From: Varanus komodoensis
Lineage: Eukaryota; Chordata; Lepidosauria; Squamata; Varanidae
Reading direction: 5' to 3'
Assembly: GCF_004798865.1 (NCBI RefSeq)
Contig: NW_025335268.1
Span: 33,581,678 to 33,645,677, forward strand
Length of the DNA: 64,000 nt
A program made the translations under genes and the position numbers. The first letter of the stretch is position 1; each line of letters begins with the position of its first letter. Positions 58,690-64,000 of this stretch are shown here, in pieces. Under the pieces are notes generated by a model. It was not told where the DNA came from. It saw only the letters and a program-made list of their open reading frames with translations, and searched no databases.

Positions 58690-59165
58690 ATCACAAAGCT
58701 GGTCGCAAATAAAATAACAATAGAAAACACACTAATAAAGCAAAACTACTTAACCTCCCCCCCAAAATCAATTCCAACCAAATATAAAATATATTTATAT
58801 GAGATAAAATATATCAGTGAATTAACAGTTTTATCAGATGTACTTGGGTGAAGATAAGAGTCTTCAACAACTGATGAAACTTGTTTCCTGAGGATGTTTG
58901 ATGTACCTCCAAAGATAGGAAGTTTCATAATGAGGGTCCCACATCCAAGAGGGCCCTTGCTCAGATCACTGTTCCACAACCATTGCTCAAAGGAGGGCCC
59001 ATGAGCACTGCTGATGCAAATTGGGAGAGGCACTCCAAATAAGTACTTGAGCCTCAAGCCATTTAAGGACTCAATTAAGCCAATGTCAATACCTTGAAGT
59101 ATGCTTGGAAACAGATAAACAGCCAGTGCAAACAATGCCAAATAGGTGCAATGTTATTTGGAATG
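58690..59165 (-). mobile_element. L2-like LINE 3' region, degraded
   Basis: AT-rich tail part at 58690-58850, then GAGGGCCCTTGCTCAGATCAC, AAGCCATTTAAGGACTCAATT and AACAGCCAGTGCAAACAATGC. These correspond in order to the LINE-derived repeat wording of the copy at 24650-25130 (phrases about cut-off gene frames in reverse). Family is tentative. Confidence 0.45.
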
Positions 59166-59224
59166 GATGAATCTATCAATGTTGGTTCCTTTTGCTACTT
59201 TTTGCAGATTTAAAGTTTAGTTTG

Positions 59225-59470
59225 TCCCAAATGTGTTAATTTGAAAATGCATACACACATTTGCACGCATTTCTCTCAACATATGCATTTTTGTAAACAA
59301 TTTCAACAAGTACACACATTTTTGCAAGCAATTGTCCTAATTTAATGGATTGTTAACCTTATTCGCACTGTACGTATTTTTGCATTTACTTTTCCCTCAT
59401 ACATTCAGTTTTGTACACAGCTTTTGATTGGACAAATGCAAATTATGAAGCATTGGTTTGCATATTAATT
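59225..59470. repeat. AT-rich periodic repeat (family C), copy 3
   Basis: Units around CACACATTTGCACGCATTTC, CATATGCATTTTTGTAAAC, CACACATTTTTGCAAGC, GTACGTATTTTTGCATTTAC and CATTCAGTTTTGTACAC, spaced about 30-45 bp. Matches the style of 40795-40965. Confidence 0.5.
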
Positions 59471-60031
59471 TCAAAGTTCAATATTAAGTTTCTATTAAAA
59501 TGCAAACCAAACAACTTTCTTTGTCATCTCCTAATCTGACACCAGCTTTGCATGCCACTGATCCACTGTGGGAGAGCATTCTGCACCCACAGAAGCTTCT
59601 GAACCTTGTGGCTTCTTCAAGGGCATCCCAACATTTCAGGAGCCTAGAAATGACATTACTAAAGCATATGTAACTTGTTACTTTAGACAGAGAAACAATT
59701 TGGACAGTCTTCAGTGGGGTGCTTATAGCCCCTCTTGTACCCTGCTGATTCTCTTCTGCAGGCAGTGCTCACCACTTACAGAAGAGAGATCTCGTTTTCT
59801 GGGAAGCAGCTGGAAATGAATGAAAATATTCATTCCTGAATGCAGCAAGTCAGCAGAGCTTGCACAAGCAAGCATTAAATCTCTGTTATGTAAGCTCTGG
59901 GTCATGCTTGCGCAATGGAATCAGTGGGGTCTACCAATTGTACAAAAGTGCCATGCTGGGTACTGCCTTTAATATTTGTGTTTTAGAAAAATTTTTGTGG
60001 CTTTCGAATGTAACCTTTTCAGATGCGCGCT

Positions 60032-60042
60032 CTCTCTCTCTC
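60032..60042. repeat. short (CT)n tract
   Basis: CTCTCTCTCTC. Simple sequence only. Confidence 0.6.
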
Positions 60043-60439
60043 TGATGAAGGACAATGTAGTAAACAATAAGGCTCACAGAATATGCAGAAACTCGTTCAG
60101 TGAGTCACTCCTCACCCAGTATTGTTTTCCACTGTATTTTATCTTGTGCAATGCAATAGCACCTTTTATTGTTCATACAGTGTTATTCCTGTAAAAGGAT
60201 GCCATTGTGTTTTAGGAACATGCTATTACAGTCAGGACTCTGTCATCAGACTTAATCCGAACCATCATTTTTTCCTAACTTACTTTGCACCTTTTGTTTT
60301 GCATTGTACTGAAGGAGATTTGTTTTGAAGCTATGCACAGCAGGAGAGAGGTGGCATTATCTGGGCTTGGAACTGAGTTTCAGAGCTGATTTGATCAAGA
60401 TTATCTTGAAAAGCAACAGGGAAGCATAGAACCCTGGGG

Positions 60440-60585
60440 AGCTCCCCTATTCTGAATCAGGCCATTCATCCAGCCAGCCCAGTATTGTCGACTGTTCAGG
60501 CTTTCAGGCAGGAGTTTTTCTTGCCGTAGCTGCAGATGCCTGGGCTCTGAAGCACATGCTCTTTCCATTGATCTAGGGCTCCTCT
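60440..60585 (-). mobile_element. tRNA-derived SINE, second family, inverted
   Basis: The + strand reads TTCTGAATCAGGCCATTCATC, CAGTATTGTCGACTG, TTTCAGGCAGGAGTTTTTC, then GAAGCACATGCTCTTTCCAT and TGATCTAGGGCTC, the reverse complement of the SINE type seen at 28529. The A box is worn. Confidence 0.75.
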
Positions 60586-60665
60586 TTTGTGGCAACTTAG
60601 AAACCAACAAAGATATGATGGCATAAGACTTCGTAGACCATAGTCTGCTTCATCAGATGCATTAG
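60586..60665. repeat. dispersed reptile repeat, unclassified
   Basis: TTGTGGCAACTTAGAAACC, AAGACTTCGTAGACCATAGTC and GCTTCATCAGATGCA are the reverse complement of a phrase very common in reptile genomes (…TGATGAAG…CTGTAGTCCACGAA…). It directly adjoins the inverted SINE and the microsatellite. I do not know the parent element. Confidence 0.55.
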
Positions 60666-60683
60666 CTCTTATCAAGAGTTTCA

Positions 60684-60684
<1 letters not shown>

Positions 60685-60765
<81 letters not shown>
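60685..60765. repeat. compound (AC)18(AG)22 microsatellite
   Basis: AC repeats at 60685-60720 pass directly into AG repeats at 60721-60765. Likely polymorphic. Confidence 0.96.
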
Positions 60766-60768
<3 letters not shown>

Positions 60769-62619
60769 TGACGTTGTTGGTTGTAGGATGGGAGGGTGAA
60801 CATGTAACCTGTGCGGTGAGAGGGAAATTAAATGCAAAAAAGTACTGTCTGATGTCTCTGATAACACATCCCAGTGCTAGGGAAGCCAATTCAGAGATAT
60901 AGTGACTGATTAAACTCTTTCTTCCAGTTCTGCATTTATCTATCAAATATGTAACACTCTACTAACAAATGCTCTTGGGGCAGATTACTGCATTAAAACC
61001 CCGTCACTACAATAACAGCTAATAACAACAATGATCTCACCTGTTGATGAACCATAACTCAGCTGACTCTGACTCTAATCTCCCTTTCAATTTTCTTTGC
61101 TCTCTGAATGACCACTTTAAGGTCAGTGGCCAATTGTTCTGGGGGGCTGAAGGAGTTTTCCATGGGTTCTTGAATACGGTCATCTCTGATGTCAGAGCTG
61201 TGTCTGTTTGTTCTTGTAGAGAGAGGCCTGCTTGTCCTCTGTAGAATACGGAAGGACATTGTTAACAGAAAATGGCATATATTACACTGAAAGATGATTG
61301 AGCATTCAGGCTAGGGTTGAATATCTAACTACAGCTGAGGCTGCTTCCAAGCCCAGCTCCCTTCCTGCTTTTTTGGATGAGCCAAGGAAGGATCAAAGTA
61401 GATATGATGACAGCAGACATATTTGTCATTGGCTTGTCTTTCCTGTGCATGTACAGAATTAAGGAGTGGTTGGGATCTGGGGAGATGAGCCCACCTCTTT
61501 ACGACACTTTTCTCCTGTACCTCAAGCTGTTATCTAACAACACTGCCCCAAAACCCAAAGTAAGTTGGAAATTGCCCAACGTATATAAGTGTCAGGAAGT
61601 AAGACGGGTAAAGCTGAGCCCCCCTCACCCATATTCTCTTTTACTGTAATAGTTAATAGAATCCTTTCTAATCCCCTAATGGGAGCATCAGGAATAAAAT
61701 AATATAGTTGGTCCCATCATCTCCAGTTTGACAACTATTTGGTCATGTTTAATTCAGTATTATTTCTTTGCTGCCACTGACTGTGGTATCAGTGATGAAC
61801 TGTAAAATACCAGTTTTAGAAATGTTGAGTACACAAGACATTTTACAAGTTGATCTTTATTCACCTGGAAAGTGCAGTAAAAAGTAAACCAAAGACTAAA
61901 CTGGCATCTTAGCCTTCAGTATTGCCCTCTAGCTGACCTAAATTTTCTTTCTGCTCCCCCCATGAGATCTAAGATGGCATACCACATTGAAAAATGTTTC
62001 CCATATTTCCTATCCCATTTCCTATCCCATCCTACTACTGTTTTTCCAACACTGATCCAGCTAAGGAACCCTTTTCCTTAGTTCTTCCTTACCTAGCATT
62101 AAAAGTGCAGTTGTTGTACCATGTGCCACAAAAAGGACAGCTAAAAGAGCGCCCTTTATATGTCTCTTCTGCATACATGCAAGATGCACTGAAAGAGGGT
62201 TATATGAAAGGGAATTGCAAGTCCATTTATTACATTTTTGTGGTTTAGAAACTCGCTGTAGTGATATTAGCTATATGAAACAATGGTCATCTGTAGCTTT
62301 TTGCCACTGCATGAAATGGATATTCCTCTATCTTCTTCTTCTGCCATTTCCAAACTGTTCTGAAAGCATAACAATTGGTCCAGAGGCTGTAAGTTTTGAA
62401 ACGACTACCCCATTGGCTGAATTTTTATATGATTCCACCCTCTACTGAATTTGAAGCATGGGGAATTTAAGTGTACATGATTCTTCAAAAAAATACCTAT
62501 TCTTTTGACAAATGCACAGGTGTAACCCTGCTTTTAAGACAGTAATTTTATTCCCCTTATAACAAAAATGGATGTAAAATATCCCAGAGCAAAAATTTGA
62601 TATGTTGCCTCTATGCCAA

Positions 62620-62620
<1 letters not shown>

Positions 62621-62669
<49 letters not shown>
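62621..62669. repeat. (ATT)16 microsatellite, L2 tail repeat
   Basis: Sixteen ATT units at the 3' terminus of the adjoining inverted L2 end; in the element's sense this is an (AAT)n tail. Confidence 0.93.
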
Positions 62670-62670
<1 letters not shown>

Positions 62671-62790
62671 ATTTCTATGCCACCCCTTGCTGAAGCCTCG
62701 GGGCGGCTTACAAACACAATAAAATTAAAATTAACAATATAAAATAAATAAAAATATAAAATATAAATCAATTAATCTCTGAGGTACCCA
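62670..62790 (-). mobile_element. L2 LINE 3' tail
   Basis: CATTTCTATGCCACCCCTTG then GAAGCCTCGGGGCGGCTTAC is the reverse complement of the L2 end at 16330-16370. About 120 bp remain, so it is a very short 5'-truncated insertion. Confidence 0.85.
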
Positions 62791-64000
62791 TAGCACCACT
62801 TCTTTTGCAGTTGCAAATTAGCATGGGTACTTTTTTAGAATTAGTAGGAAAGGCTAGCTGCAGGAAAATGATAATGCGTTTGGAAGCTGACATCCACACA
62901 CGTGTTCCTGCAATGTGTACCACTGCCCAAATTCTCTTTATCTATGATACCTGGATTCATATATCTAGGAATCTGTACATGAAAGGCCTGCCACCTAGTG
63001 TTATGACTGCTTCTTTGGTGGCCGTGGTCGTAGTTGCTGATGCTGGCTTGCTCTCCACCAAACTCTGATGCAATCCCTCAGCAGCAAAAACCCTACAAAT
63101 TGAAACTGATGCTTCCAGACAGTACAATGTTCTGCATTTTGCATCTTACATTTTCCTTGCTCTGGCTGTTTACTAGAAACACCAGCCTTATGTAGCCCTA
63201 AGACAGCAAGGATGTCGTATGTTGTGTACTTCCAGAAGCTGTCGTAATGCCCTGTAGGGCATCCTAGCTGTTTGTCCTAAATTGAGATGACAGTGTTGCT
63301 CATATTAAATTGCCTTCTTGCTTGGCTAGGCATGCTGGGATCCATATCTATTAATGCAGGAGTGTCCAAATGTCCTGCTAGGAAAGCAATTTGTTCCCCA
63401 GTAGGGTGTCTGCAAAGCAGCTGGTCTACGAAGCCATCAGAGGTGATATTAGGGGCAAGTTGTGTTTTTCTTGATTTAATGGAAATTTGTACTGATCCAT
63501 CTCTGTCCTTTTCCTCTCAAATTGTCACCAAGGCAGCACATAGCCATCTTTGGTCACTTCTCCCTTTCTTACAATCCTATCATATCTTGCTGGTGGAGAG
63601 GCAACTTTCAGTATCTGAGCCACATAATACACACCCAAACAACAACAAATGTACTATTAATGGAATCTGGGAGCAGAGAAAGCCTTAGAGAGATGGCACG
63701 GCTTTGGAACTTTTTTGCTAAGCATCAAGTTGAAACTTCTGTGAAAAGAAATGGGTAGCTGGGCACTGAACTGGGGAATAAAAGGATATGCATGTGCATA
63801 AACAAATCCATAAAACATTTATGGACAAGTTTGCTGGTGGTCTTTCCCATGTTCCTTTCCGATTTTGGATTGTTGTGTATGAACAGTAGGTTCTTATTTT
63901 TTTATTGTTACTATTTCAACACCAAAGGGCAAGGAAAAGAAATGAGTGCTAGGGAGAAGGGAAAATGTATACAGACTGGGGTCTGCCTATGAAGCTTTTG

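Larger units (their letters stand above)
32691..64000 (+). other. PRKN: PRKN intron 9, 5' part
   Basis: Begins with GTAAGC after exon 9 and runs past the right edge; exon 10, which should encode the continuation of the IBR, is not in the window. Half of the recognised transposon mass of the window is here. Stretches where I see nothing I can name are 32691-33941, 34002-34655, 36220-37113, 37242-38455, 39610-40023, 41270-42265, 45600-46004, 50885-55289, 55970-56821, 56867-57269, 57483-58387, 59475-60440, 60770-62620 and 62791-64000. Confidence 0.93.

Noticed and set aside
1-64000. Endogenous retrovirus, LTR or Polinton-like fossils
   Set aside because: I looked for paired LTR-like direct repeats and for gag, pol or capsid wording and recognised none; all RT signals belong to non-LTR elements.

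Overview
This window is vertebrate nuclear DNA lying inside the parkin gene (PRKN/PARK2), read on the + strand. Two short exons anchor it. The first is 62 bp at 23945-24006 and encodes the end of RING1. The second is 150 bp at 32541-32690 and encodes the start of the IBR (in-between-RING) zinc domain. Both have canonical AG/GT splice borders, keep the phase and length I know for human exons 8 and 9, and retain the expected zinc ligands (C293, C332, C337, C352, C360 in human numbering). Everything else is intron: the 3' part of intron 7 (1-23944), all of intron 8 (24007-32540) and the 5' part of intron 9 (32691-64000).

The repeat content points to a squamate reptile, most likely a lizard. Evidence is an RTE-BovB LINE 3' end, many CR1 and L2 LINE pieces, at least two tRNA-derived SINE families, hAT-like palindromic elements, and abundant short microsatellites. 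No second host gene was found on either strand; nearly all open reading frames over 60 codons are chance ORFs or transposon remnants.

Layout. 1-23944 (intron 7): mostly old, featureless intron with a SINE, CR1 fragments, an L2 element interrupted by a 593-base assembly gap, a BovB 3' end and a 21-bp minisatellite about 450 bp before exon 8. 24007-32540 (intron 8): an L2 piece, a CR1 3' end, a hairpin hAT-like element, a SINE, a 76-bp (GA)n tract and a 284-bp hAT-like element with an 8-bp target duplication. 32691-64000 (intron 9): a 1.1-kb DNA transposon with 27-bp terminal inverted repeats and a GC-rich core, an L2 piece, then a dense LINE cluster at 42.3-50.9 kb. That cluster holds a nearly complete CR1 with both ORFs, a full-length 4.08-kb LINE of a different clade bounded by a perfect 12-bp target-site duplication, and a further CR1 piece that itself carries a roughly 160-bp hairpin insertion. 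The rest holds scattered LINE, SINE and microsatellite sequence.

The most notable items are the full-length LINE at 46017-50094 (apurinic-endonuclease plus reverse transcriptase plus a C-terminal C2H2-like zinc finger, a clade I would not expect to be common in amniotes), the TIR element at 34656-35768, and several unclassified dispersed families with more than one copy in the window. I saw no convincing new biological system; the window is an ordinary but repeat-rich intron landscape of a well-known E3 ligase gene.
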